Origin: Gammaproteobacteria bacterium
GTDB taxonomy: Bacteria > Pseudomonadota > Gammaproteobacteria > Steroidobacterales > Woeseiaceae
Direction: 5' to 3'
Length of the DNA: 64,000 bases
NCBI GenBank assembly: GCA_029863305.1
Contig: JAOTVR010000007.1
Location: forward strand, 1 to 64,000
Each line of letters opens with the position of its first letter. Position 1 is the first letter of the stretch. The notes beneath the pieces were generated by a model that had not been told where the DNA came from, did not search any database, and saw nothing but the letters and a program-made list of their open reading frames with translations. This document shows, in pieces, positions 18,828 to 27,751 of the stretch. A program made the translations under genes and the position numbers.

Positions 18828-20126
18828 ATGCGCGCCGTCATCTTCGCGTTGTGTATGGCAATCCTTGGATGCGACGTCCAGGAGACCCAGACTGACCTGG
18901 TCTGGGCCGTGAATGCCGGTGGGCCTGCCTACGCGGGCGTCGACGGCACGGCATACCGGGCCGAGGAACACCTGTCGGGGGGCGAGGTCGGATCGATGCC
19001 GCAGGTCAAAGGCTCGCCGGACGCAGAGCTCTACCGGAGCTATCGCGAGGGTGATATCGAGATCGCGCATCCCATTGCCAACGGGACCTACGACGTGACG
19101 TTCCATTTCGCCGAGCCCGACGAGCTCGCGGGCGGCGAGCGGCTCTTCGACGCTTTCGCCGAGGGAGAGCGAGTGATCGACGACCTCGACGTCATGCTCT
19201 TCCGCGACGGCAAAGTCATTTCCGCGCTGACGGTGACGGCACCGAATGTCGTCGTCGAGGACGGGGAGCTGAACATCGCATTCGAGGCGTCGGTCGGGGC
19301 GCCGGTGCTGAGCGCGCTGACGGTGCGCGGCAAGAAGCGCCCGCAGAAGTCCTGGGAGCTGGTCTGGAGCGACGAGTTCGACGGCGAAGAGCTGGACGAC
19401 AGCAAGTGGAGCGCGAGAGTCTGGCCGCCGCGCAATGTCAACGATGAAGACCAGGCGTACACCGGGCGCGCGAAGAACGTTCGGATCGTGCGCGGGCACC
19501 TGGTGATCGAGGCGCACAAGGAAGATTACGAGAGCGCAAGCTATACCTCGGGACGTGTCCATTCGCAAGGCAAGGCCGACTTCCTTTACGGCCGCTTCGA
19601 GGTGCGCGCGAAGCTGCCACGAGGTCAGGGGACCTGGCCGGCGATCTGGATGCTGCCGAGCGACCCGTTTAACTATGCGACAACCTGCTCGGATGACGAG
19701 GAATGGCAGGGCAGCGGCGAGTGCGATGCCTGGCCGAACTCGGGCGAGATCGACATCATGGAGCACGTCGGCTACCAGATGAACCATATCCATGGCACCG
19801 TGCACACACAGGCCTACTACTGGGTCAAGTGGGAACAGCGCAAGGGCCGCGTCCTGCTCGACGACGTGGCAGACGAATTTCACGTCTACGTGCTCGAATG
19901 GTCACCTGAGCGTATCGAGGTTTTCGTCGACGACACGCTGTACTTCACCTACGTCAACGAGAACAAGGGCTGGGAGGAATGGCCCTTCGACAAACCGTTT
20001 TTCCTGATCATGAATATCGCCGTCGGCGGTGTCTGGGGTCGCGCCGGCGGCCCGATCGATGATTCGATCTTCCCGCAGCAGATGCTGGTCGACTACGCGC
20101 GCGTTTACCGGCTCAGGGAAGATTGA
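18828..20126 (+). CDS. GH16 family β-glucanase lipoprotein with N-terminal malectin/CBM-like domain
   Basis: MRAVIFALCMAILGC lipobox; AVNAGGPAYAGVDGTAYRAEEHLSGG...GTYDVTFHFAEP; LVWSDEFDGEELDDSKWS...WPNSGEIDIMEHVGYQ...MNIAVGGVWG. ORF begins 18792 inside halogenase; ATG at 18828 preferred. Confidence 0.92.
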   Translation: MRAVIFALCMAILGCDVQETQTDLVWAVNAGGPAYAGVDGTAYRAEEHLSGGEVGSMPQVKGSPDAELYRSYREGDIEIAHPIANGTYDVTFHFAEPDELAGGERLFDAFAEGERVIDDLDVMLFRDGKVISALTVTAPNVVVEDGELNIAFEASVGAPVLSALTVRGKKRPQKSWELVWSDEFDGEELDDSKWSARVWPPRNVNDEDQAYTGRAKNVRIVRGHLVIEAHKEDYESASYTSGRVHSQGKADFLYGRFEVRAKLPRGQGTWPAIWMLPSDPFNYATTCSDDEEWQGSGECDAWPNSGEIDIMEHVGYQMNHIHGTVHTQAYYWVKWEQRKGRVLLDDVADEFHVYVLEWSPERIEVFVDDTLYFTYVNENKGWEEWPFDKPFFLIMNIAVGGVWGRAGGPIDDSIFPQQMLVDYARVYRLRED

Positions 20127-20160
20127 GGCACAGCCATTATCGGTGCCGAAATCAATCTCA

Positions 20161-20604
20161 CTACTGGTCGAGAATTTTCCGCTTGATACGCTCGAACTCT
20201 TCCTGGGTCACGTAGCCGGCGTCCCGCAGTTCCCCCAATGTTCGAAGTTGCTCGAGCGTGCGTGACAGGTCGACCTTGTCTGCCGGCACCGTGTTTGCCG
20301 ACGGAATCGCCGCGGGCGCCGATTCATCACTGGTATCTTCCCGTGCCGCGCGTAGCGGCGGCTGGCTCGACTCCTGTACTCGCTCTGCGTCAGCACGGAC
20401 CGCTGTCTCTTGCTGCAGACCTGCCAGCTCTGCCGCCTGCTGCCGGCGCTCGTCTTCTTCGCGGGCCCTGCGCTCTGCTTCGAGTTGTATTCGCTGATTC
20501 GCGAGTCGACCCCTTTCCGCCGCCGTGTCGTTCGACTGGGCGAGCGCAGCGGCATGCACCGCCGTCGACAACAGGACCAATGAAGCCATAACATGAGTTT
20601 TCAT
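20161..20604 (-). CDS. SHOCT domain-containing secreted protein
   Basis: Signal peptide MKTHVMASLVLLSTAVHAAALAQ; C-term LEQLRTLGELRDAGYVTQEEFERIKRKILDQ is SHOCT-like. Confidence 0.8.
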   Translation of the reverse strand: MKTHVMASLVLLSTAVHAAALAQSNDTAAERGRLANQRIQLEAERRAREEDERRQQAAELAGLQQETAVRADAERVQESSQPPLRAAREDTSDESAPAAIPSANTVPADKVDLSRTLEQLRTLGELRDAGYVTQEEFERIKRKILDQ

Positions 20605-20619
20605 GCTCGTATCCTATCG

Positions 20620-21480
20620 CTATTGGGCGGCAACGGCGATCATTGCGGTCCCAAGAACCACGAATAAAAGGCTAATTGAGCGACGCATCGTATGCTGCGA
20701 TACCCAACCCTGTAGCCGTGGGCCGATTTGTCCACCGATCAGAACGCCGGGGATGTCGTAACAAAGCAGGTTCCAGGGTACGGCAGTCCAGCCACCGGCC
20801 TGGATCAGTTGCGCAAAAAGCGTCGTCGATGCGAACACGACCGTCAGGATCACGACGAGGACAGAGGTGGCGGCGGCGACGGCGATCGGAACACCTTTGC
20901 GGGTCAGTTGCGAGATGGTTACTTCGCCGATTCCAACCGATACCATGCCGGTCAGAAATGCACCGATTCCGGTCAGGGAAACACTGCCGGGCCCGAGTTC
21001 CGGATCATCATAGGTGTAGGTATGCCCTCTCGAATCCGTGAGTTCGCGTCGCTTCGTACCGTCGGATTTTGCGGATTCCTGCATTCGAGGCACGGGATTA
21101 CGCCACAGCACGAAAGCGAGAACCAGGACCAGAACCGCATAGCTCGATAACAGCACGCTGTCGTGCACCAGGCTCGCGGTCAATGCCCCAACGACTGATA
21201 CCGGAACGGCGATGCGAAGGATTCTCCATGCGAGCGCATAGTCGATCAGCTTGCGTCGGTAGTAACCGACGAAGCCGGACAAAAATCCGAACGTCTGTGT
21301 AAACAGTGCGGCGCCAATTGCCGCAATGGTCGATTCAAGAACGTAATCCGGACCGAGAAGCGGGAAAATCAGGATAAAAATCGGCGTGAAAAGCGCGGCG
21401 CCGCCAATGCCGCTGAGCATTGCGCAGGTTGCCACGACAATCGAGACAGGGAACATGAACCAATAGATCGTGAAGTCCAA
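20620..21480 (-). CDS. TauE/SafE family sulfite exporter/permease
   Basis: Polytopic; GIGGAALFTPIFILIFPLLGPDYVLESTIAAIGAALFTQTFGF...GIGEVTISQLTRKGVPIAVAAATSVLVVILTV...IPGVLIGGQIGPRLQGWV. Confidence 0.88.
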   Translation of the reverse strand: MDFTIYWFMFPVSIVVATCAMLSGIGGAALFTPIFILIFPLLGPDYVLESTIAAIGAALFTQTFGFLSGFVGYYRRKLIDYALAWRILRIAVPVSVVGALTASLVHDSVLLSSYAVLVLVLAFVLWRNPVPRMQESAKSDGTKRRELTDSRGHTYTYDDPELGPGSVSLTGIGAFLTGMVSVGIGEVTISQLTRKGVPIAVAAATSVLVVILTVVFASTTLFAQLIQAGGWTAVPWNLLCYDIPGVLIGGQIGPRLQGWVSQHTMRRSISLLFVVLGTAMIAVAAQ

Positions 21481-21506
21481 TCGACGAATCCGGGGTTAAT
21501 GGATGG

Positions 21507-22343
21507 CTATTGACGCCAGAGGCGAACATTAGGCGGATTTTCTTCGAAGTTGGACCGGAACGGGTTGATGTCGATACCACCGCGGCGCTGATAGCGGGCA
21601 TAGACCGTCAATTGCTCAGGCTGGCAGCGGTTCAGAATGTCGATGAACATGCGTTCGACGCAGCTTTCATGAAAGTCCTTGTGCTGCCGGTACGAGACGA
21701 TGTAGCGCAGCAGACTATCGCGGGCGATTCGCGGGCCCGAGTAGGAAATCATGACGCTGCCGCTGTCCGGCTGGTTCGTGACCGGACACAGGCTATGCAG
21801 CAGATGCGAGCAAAGGTCTTCCGAAACGGACTCATTTGCATCGGCACGCAGTAACCCGGCATCGACCGCATAGGCGTCGCAGGCCACGCTGAGCGCGTCG
21901 AGGCAGTGGCCTGGGAGTCGGGCGATACCGCTGCCGTCCCGTGTCGTGGGAGGGTGGAGGCGCACATCGACGCTGGCGCCACAGCAACCGGAAAGATCGT
22001 GCGCGACCCGGGTCTCGACCTCGGCCGCGGATCCGAATCGACTCATGACGAAGGATCCGAGGTACAGCTTCAGCGACTTGGATTCGATGATGTTGGGTGA
22101 ATCCGCGGCGACGGCTATCTCAGCCGTTGCGATTTGCGGCAGTCCGGCCGGATTCAGCCACGTGAGTTCCCAGGCATTCCAGAGGTCGGCGCCGTGAAAG
22201 GGCAGATCCGTGCCAAGTCCGAGGCCCGCGCGGCTCTCAGTACGTGCGATCGCGTATAGAATATCGGGCGAATAGTGTTCAGGGTAGGCTATTGCCTGAC
22301 CCAAAGGGTTTTCTGCGGTCATTGCGGCTGTTATTTGCACCAA
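21507..22343 (-). CDS. queF: NADPH-dependent 7-cyano-7-deazaguanine reductase QueF
   Basis: SPNIIESKSLKLYLGSFVMSRFGSAAEVETRVAHDLS...SHLLHSLCPVTNQPDSGSVMISYSG...FHESCVERMFIDILNRCQPEQLTVYARYQRRGGIDINPFRS; an internal start at 22322 is possible. Confidence 0.95.
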   Translation of the reverse strand: MVQITAAMTAENPLGQAIAYPEHYSPDILYAIARTESRAGLGLGTDLPFHGADLWNAWELTWLNPAGLPQIATAEIAVAADSPNIIESKSLKLYLGSFVMSRFGSAAEVETRVAHDLSGCCGASVDVRLHPPTTRDGSGIARLPGHCLDALSVACDAYAVDAGLLRADANESVSEDLCSHLLHSLCPVTNQPDSGSVMISYSGPRIARDSLLRYIVSYRQHKDFHESCVERMFIDILNRCQPEQLTVYARYQRRGGIDINPFRSNFEENPPNVRLWRQ

Positions 22344-22418
22344 TCCCGACGAAGTTTACGCGTTTCCTCAGGTACAATACTCGCCTTTTTTCGCGACTGA
22401 AAACCCAGTATCACGTTA

Positions 22419-23237
22419 ATGAGCCCATCAACCAATAATCATGCGGACCGCGGCTACATCATCCCGATCGGCGGCGGCGAAGAGAAGTTTCACCATCCGG
22501 AAATTCTCGATCGATTCATCGAGATTTGCGGCGGCGAGGACGCCCGGATCGGCATTATCCCTACGGCGTCAGAGCTTGAAGACACGGGTCGAAATTACGA
22601 GAAACTGTTTCGGGAGATCGGCATCAAGCACACCAAGGTCCTGCCGTTTGAAACCCGCGAGGATTGTGAGTCGAGCGAGTATCTCGAGTACATCGAAAAG
22701 TCCGATGGCGTGTTTCTCACCGGTGGCAATCAGCTGCGTCTGTCGACGACGCTGGGCGGGACTGCGGTTGCGCAACTGATCCGGCGACGCAATGCGGCGG
22801 GCATGCACGTGGCAGGTACATCGGCCGGCGCCGCGTTTGTGCCCGAACACATGATCGCAGGCGGCCATGAGGGCAGTACGCCGAGTCCGGACATGGTGAC
22901 GATGGCACCGGGACTTGGATTGACCAATAAGTTCATTGTGGACCAGCATTTCCGGGAACGTGATCGTATGGGTCGCCTTTTGACTGCACTGGCATACAAC
23001 CCTTTCGCCGTCGGTCTTGGCCTTGATGAAGATACGGCCGCGTTCATTCAGCCCGATGACGAGCTCGAGGTTGTCGGCAGTGGCGGAATCACGATAATCG
23101 ATCCCTCGCAATTGAGCTATTCTTCGATGCACAAGGCGCGCCGCGGGGAGCCGGTGAGTCTGATCGGTGTGACATTGCACATTCTGGTATCGGGCGGACG
23201 CTTCAAAACGGCGTCGCGGGAAGCCGCGCCGGAATAG
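22419..23237 (+). CDS. cphB: cyanophycinase
   Basis: GYIIPIGGGEEKFHHPEIL...FLTGGNQLRLSTTLGGT...HVAGTSAGAAFVPEHMI...KFIVDQHFRERDRMGRL...GLGLDEDTAAFI. Confidence 0.95.
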   Translation: MSPSTNNHADRGYIIPIGGGEEKFHHPEILDRFIEICGGEDARIGIIPTASELEDTGRNYEKLFREIGIKHTKVLPFETREDCESSEYLEYIEKSDGVFLTGGNQLRLSTTLGGTAVAQLIRRRNAAGMHVAGTSAGAAFVPEHMIAGGHEGSTPSPDMVTMAPGLGLTNKFIVDQHFRERDRMGRLLTALAYNPFAVGLGLDEDTAAFIQPDDELEVVGSGGITIIDPSQLSYSSMHKARRGEPVSLIGVTLHILVSGGRFKTASREAAPE

Positions 23238-23257
23238 CATTTGACAGGACAGCCAAT

Positions 23258-26044
23258 ATGAAAATCGTCAGCACAAATGTGTACGTCGGACCGAGTGTCT
23301 TCGCGCACTTTCGAGTTATTCGCCATGTACTGGATCTTGGCGAACTCGAGCACTGGCCCACAGTGCGCCTCGGCGAGGCGTTTATCGGGCCATTGCTCGA
23401 CACGTTGCCGGGCCTGCATGAACACGGCTGCTCTTACCAGGAGGCGGGCGGCTTCGTCCGCCGCCTCAAGGACGACGAGGGCACCTGGATGGGCCATGTC
23501 ATGGAGCACGTGGCTATCGAACTGCAAAACGTTGCAGGTTCGCCCGTGACCTACGGAAGAACCCGGTCCATAGACGGACAGCCCGGCTTCTATAATATGG
23601 TGTTCGAATACCATGACGAAGCCGTTGGCCGTGAGGCCAGCGCACTGGCCATCAACTTATTGCTCAGCCTGCTGCCGAATGACATCGAGGTGGAGGGCCG
23701 GCCGGAAGCCGGCTGGGATTTCGCCGAGGAGCGTGACCGTTTCATTCGTTACGCGCAGTCACGTGCACTCGGCCCAAGCACCGCGTCACTCGTCAAGGCT
23801 GCCGAGGAGCGCGATATTCCCTGGATACGCCTCAACCAGCAAAGCCTGGTCCAGTTCGGCCATGGTAAATACCAGCAACGCATTCAGGCAACGACGACAG
23901 GGTGCACGGGAAACATCGCCGTGGAGCTGGCCGGTGATAAAGAAGAAACCAACGGAATCCTGCGTGATCTCGGTTTGCCGGTTCCCGAGCAGATCATCGT
24001 GCGCCGCGCGAACGACGCTGTTCGTGCAGCGAAGCGTATCGGCTATCCAGTCGTTTTGAAGCCACTGAACGGCAATCATGGCCGCGGTGTATCGATCAAT
24101 CTGAAAACGGAAGAAGAGGTCGAGCAGGGATTCGAAAAAGCGCGCGAACACGGCCGCACGATTATTGTGGAAAGCTATATCGAGGGATACGATCATCGCC
24201 TGCTGGTCGTTAACGGCGAACTCGTCGCGGCCGCAAAACGCGAACCGGGCCACGTGGTGGGTGACGGCAAACACACCATCGCGGAGCTCGTCGATATCGT
24301 CAACGAGGACCCGCGGCGCGGTGTCGGTCATGAGAAGGTACTGACACGACTCGAGTTCGATCACCAGGCCGAGCGCCTGCTGAAGAAGATCGGTTACGAT
24401 CGGGACACCGTGCCGGCAAGCGACGAGGTCGTTTACCTGCGATCGACCGCAAATCTGTCGACCGGTGGCACGGCACTCGATGTCACCGACACCATTCATC
24501 CCGATAACCGAGAAATGGCGATTCGCGCCATCAAGGCAATCGGGCTGGATATCGGCGGTGTCGATTTTCTGACCAACGACATTGCTCTGTCTTATCGCGA
24601 GGCAGGCGGAGCGATATGCGAGGTCAACGCGGGTCCGGGTTTCCGCATGCATGTGGCGCCGAGTGAAGGCACGCCTCGGGATGTCGCGGGGCCGGTTATC
24701 GACATGCTGTTCCCTCCGGGTACGCCAACACGTGTGCCGATCGCCGCGGTAACGGGGACGAACGGCAAGACGACGACGTCGCGCATGCTCGCGCATATTC
24801 TCAAAATGACGGGATTCACGGTCGGCATGACGTCGACCGATGGCGTTTATATCGACGGTAAGCTGACCGTGGCAGGGGACATGACGGGTCCGAAATCCGC
24901 ACATATGATTCTGCGCGACCCGTCCGTCGATGCTGCGGTGATGGAAACTGCTCGTGGTGGCATGCTGCGCAGCGGTCTCGGCTTCCGGCGCTGTAATGTG
25001 GCGGCCTGCCTCAACGTCTCGTCTGATCATCTCGGCCTGCGCGGTGTGGAAACGCTCGAGCAACTTGCCGAGATCAAACGCGTGCCCATCGAGATCGCCA
25101 TAGATGCCGCGATACTCAATGCCGATGACCCCCTGTGCCTGCAGATGGCTGATTACACCGAGGCCGAGCGGCTTTGCTACGTGACGATGAATCCGTCGCA
25201 CACGCTGGTCAAACAACATATTCGGGCCGGCGGTGAGGCGTTTGTGCTCGAGCAGGCGCTAAACGGTCATATGATCGCGATTTACGACGGTGAGACGCAC
25301 ACGCCATTATTGTGGACGCACCTGATCCCGGCAACGATCGAAGGTCGTGCCATGCACAATGTGCAAAACGCAATGTTTGCCGCGGCGCTGGCGTACAACA
25401 TGGGGATCGCCATCGAAGACATCCGCCATGGTCTGCGCACGTTTGACTCGACCTTCTTCCAGGCACCGGGCCGGATGAATATTTACGACGAGCATCCGTT
25501 CAAGGTGATTCTCGACTACGCGCACAATGCTGCCGCCGTCAAAGCCATTTGCGATCTGGTTGATCGTTTCGATGTCGAGGGCCGAAAAATCGTCGTGCTG
25601 GCCGCGCCGGGCGACCGGCGTGATGAAGACATTCGTGATATTGCCGGATTCGCTGCCGGTCATTTCGATCACTACATCTGTCGCCGCGACGACAATACGC
25701 GTGGTCGCGATGGTGACGAGGTGCCGACGATGCTCAAGGATAGATTGCTGCAGGAAGACATACCTATCGATGCAATCGACGTCATTCCCGACGAGCAGGA
25801 AGCAACGCGACATGCCCTCGAGATAGCAAGCTCCGGCGACCTCGTTCTCATTTTGGGTGATAACGTAAAACGCACCTGGAAGCAGATCATCTACTTCAAT
25901 GCTGGCGCACATGCCGAGGACTCCGTTGCAAGAATTCCCACGGCGATTGAGCTGCCCGAAACGGATGATTTCGTGTTCGACGATGATGTCGAAATCATTA
26001 GCGATGAGCGTGGTGTGCGCATCGCCCGCGAAGAATCCGATTAG
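23258..26044 (+). CDS. cphA: cyanophycin synthetase
   Basis: 928 aa: N-domain, ATP-grasp (VLKPLNGNHGRGVSINLKTEEEVEQGF...), Mur ligase (VTGTNGKTTTSRMLAHILKMTG...METARGGMLRSGLGF...DYAHNAAAVKAICDL). Confidence 0.97.
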   Translation: MKIVSTNVYVGPSVFAHFRVIRHVLDLGELEHWPTVRLGEAFIGPLLDTLPGLHEHGCSYQEAGGFVRRLKDDEGTWMGHVMEHVAIELQNVAGSPVTYGRTRSIDGQPGFYNMVFEYHDEAVGREASALAINLLLSLLPNDIEVEGRPEAGWDFAEERDRFIRYAQSRALGPSTASLVKAAEERDIPWIRLNQQSLVQFGHGKYQQRIQATTTGCTGNIAVELAGDKEETNGILRDLGLPVPEQIIVRRANDAVRAAKRIGYPVVLKPLNGNHGRGVSINLKTEEEVEQGFEKAREHGRTIIVESYIEGYDHRLLVVNGELVAAAKREPGHVVGDGKHTIAELVDIVNEDPRRGVGHEKVLTRLEFDHQAERLLKKIGYDRDTVPASDEVVYLRSTANLSTGGTALDVTDTIHPDNREMAIRAIKAIGLDIGGVDFLTNDIALSYREAGGAICEVNAGPGFRMHVAPSEGTPRDVAGPVIDMLFPPGTPTRVPIAAVTGTNGKTTTSRMLAHILKMTGFTVGMTSTDGVYIDGKLTVAGDMTGPKSAHMILRDPSVDAAVMETARGGMLRSGLGFRRCNVAACLNVSSDHLGLRGVETLEQLAEIKRVPIEIAIDAAILNADDPLCLQMADYTEAERLCYVTMNPSHTLVKQHIRAGGEAFVLEQALNGHMIAIYDGETHTPLLWTHLIPATIEGRAMHNVQNAMFAAALAYNMGIAIEDIRHGLRTFDSTFFQAPGRMNIYDEHPFKVILDYAHNAAAVKAICDLVDRFDVEGRKIVVLAAPGDRRDEDIRDIAGFAAGHFDHYICRRDDNTRGRDGDEVPTMLKDRLLQEDIPIDAIDVIPDEQEATRHALEIASSGDLVLILGDNVKRTWKQIIYFNAGAHAEDSVARIPTAIELPETDDFVFDDDVEIISDERGVRIAREESD

Positions 26045-26053
26045 CCGTCGCTC

Positions 26054-27727
26054 ATGGAATTTCTCGACGCGCGCAGACTAACTGGTCCAAGCCTGTTATT
26101 CGACGCGCCGGGCACGATCCTCGATGTTGCCTGCAGCCGCGAAGAGGCCGTGCAACTGGTTGCAGTCTGGGAGCGGCATGTCCGGCGCATGTTGGCCGAA
26201 CTGCAATGGAATGGTTGCGAATTTGCGTCGGTACAACTCCAGGGCGGCGTCAGCCTGGGCTTCACGGCGCCGATCGATGCCCTGTATGCCGCTTCCGAAA
26301 TCAACGAATGGGCGTGGGCCGCAATTGATGCGGAGCTGAACGGCGCCGAGGAGCCGGATTTTACGGAGGCCGTTGCCGCTTTACGAGCCGCGATCGCCGA
26401 GGAAGCAAATCCTGGGCTGATGGACATCCGGTCCAGGGCATCGCGCGAGAAGGTAACACTGCTTTGGGATGATGACGAAGCATCGCTCGGGCTCGGCCGC
26501 TATTCGGAGACCTGGCCGGTGCGCAATCTGCCTGATCCGGATGCCCTGGACTGGAGCGCCTTCGGGGATGTGCCATGCGGACTGGTTACCGGAACGAACG
26601 GCAAGACGACGACGGTGCGCATCGCTGCGCATGTCTTGCGGACGGCGGGGCACAACGTTGGCTTCAGTTCGACCGACTACATCGCCATCAATGATCGCAT
26701 TGTCGATCGGGATGACTGGTCGGGGCCGGGCGGCGCTCGCAATGTGCTGCGTGAACGGGACGTCGATGTGGCAATTCTCGAAACCGCGCGCGGTGGGCTG
26801 TTGCGGCGCGGGCTCGGCGTCGATAAAGCGGACGCGGCGCTGATAACGAATATCGCCAAAGACCATCTCGGTGATTTCGGCTCGCAAAACCTTGACGAGC
26901 TCTTGAACTGCAAGTGGATAGTGAGTCGTGCAGTTGCCGATACGGGCAAGCTGATACTGAATGCTGATGATGCACGACTCGTGGCCAAGTCAAAGGAATT
27001 TCCGGGGCAACTCGTGTGGTTCTCTCTCGATTCGAATAATGACGTGGTACGGACGCACACAGCGAACGGCGGGGCGGCTTTCGTACTCGATGGCAACGAC
27101 CTGATGGTCGTTAACGGGAACATTCCGGAATTAATCTGCCGCGACCGCGATGTGCCAATCACACTGTATGGTGCGGCTCGGCACAACGTCGCGAATGCAC
27201 TCGCCGCGGCGGCGCTCACCTGGAGCATGGGCGTGCCGCTGGCTGAAATGCGCGACGGGCTGACGACGATGATTCCCGCAAAGAATCCGGGCCGCGGCAA
27301 CATTTACGAGATCAACGGCTTCAGGGTCGTTGTGGATTTTGCACACAATCCTGAAGCCCTGCACGCGTTGCTGGACATGGCGAACCGGATGTCGCCGAAA
27401 CGCAAGGCGCTGTGCTTCGGTCAGGCGGGTGACCGGCCTGATGACCTGATCCGCGAACTTGCTCGCGGTGCCTGGCAAAGCGGTCTCGATCGCGTCTTTG
27501 TCTCGGAGCTTGCGAAGTACCATCGTGGACGCGAACCGGGGGCGGTATTCGCGGTCATCCGTGACGAACTAATGGCATGCGGTGCCAGGGTCGATCAAAT
27601 TGAGCACCACATGGAAGAAATCGAATCTCTCGACTCGGCGCTGGACTGGGCAGAACCGGGCGATCTGATCATCATGCTGGCACTCGAACGATCGCAAGAA
27701 CTCTACGACAAATTGCAGCGCATGTAG
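26054..27727 (+). CDS. stand-alone CphA-type Mur ligase (no recognisable ATP-grasp domain)
   Basis: GLVTGTNGKTTTVRIAAHVLRTAGHNVGFSSTDYIAIND, AILETARGGLLRRGLGVDKADAALITNIAKDHLG, VVDFAHNPEALHALLDM; ~170-aa N-terminal region unlike CphA. Confidence 0.88.
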   Translation: MEFLDARRLTGPSLLFDAPGTILDVACSREEAVQLVAVWERHVRRMLAELQWNGCEFASVQLQGGVSLGFTAPIDALYAASEINEWAWAAIDAELNGAEEPDFTEAVAALRAAIAEEANPGLMDIRSRASREKVTLLWDDDEASLGLGRYSETWPVRNLPDPDALDWSAFGDVPCGLVTGTNGKTTTVRIAAHVLRTAGHNVGFSSTDYIAINDRIVDRDDWSGPGGARNVLRERDVDVAILETARGGLLRRGLGVDKADAALITNIAKDHLGDFGSQNLDELLNCKWIVSRAVADTGKLILNADDARLVAKSKEFPGQLVWFSLDSNNDVVRTHTANGGAAFVLDGNDLMVVNGNIPELICRDRDVPITLYGAARHNVANALAAAALTWSMGVPLAEMRDGLTTMIPAKNPGRGNIYEINGFRVVVDFAHNPEALHALLDMANRMSPKRKALCFGQAGDRPDDLIRELARGAWQSGLDRVFVSELAKYHRGREPGAVFAVIRDELMACGARVDQIEHHMEEIESLDSALDWAEPGDLIIMLALERSQELYDKLQRM

Positions 27728-27751
27728 CGAGCACCTGCAGCCCGCTGTCGC

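Noticed and set aside
18645-19883. 412-aa minus-strand ORF
   Set aside because: Antisense to the well-supported GH16 lipoprotein; no recognisable motifs; typical shadow ORF in GC-rich coding DNA.
23786-25219. 477-aa minus-strand ORF
   Set aside because: Fully antisense to cphA, His/Arg-rich low-information translation, no family resemblance.
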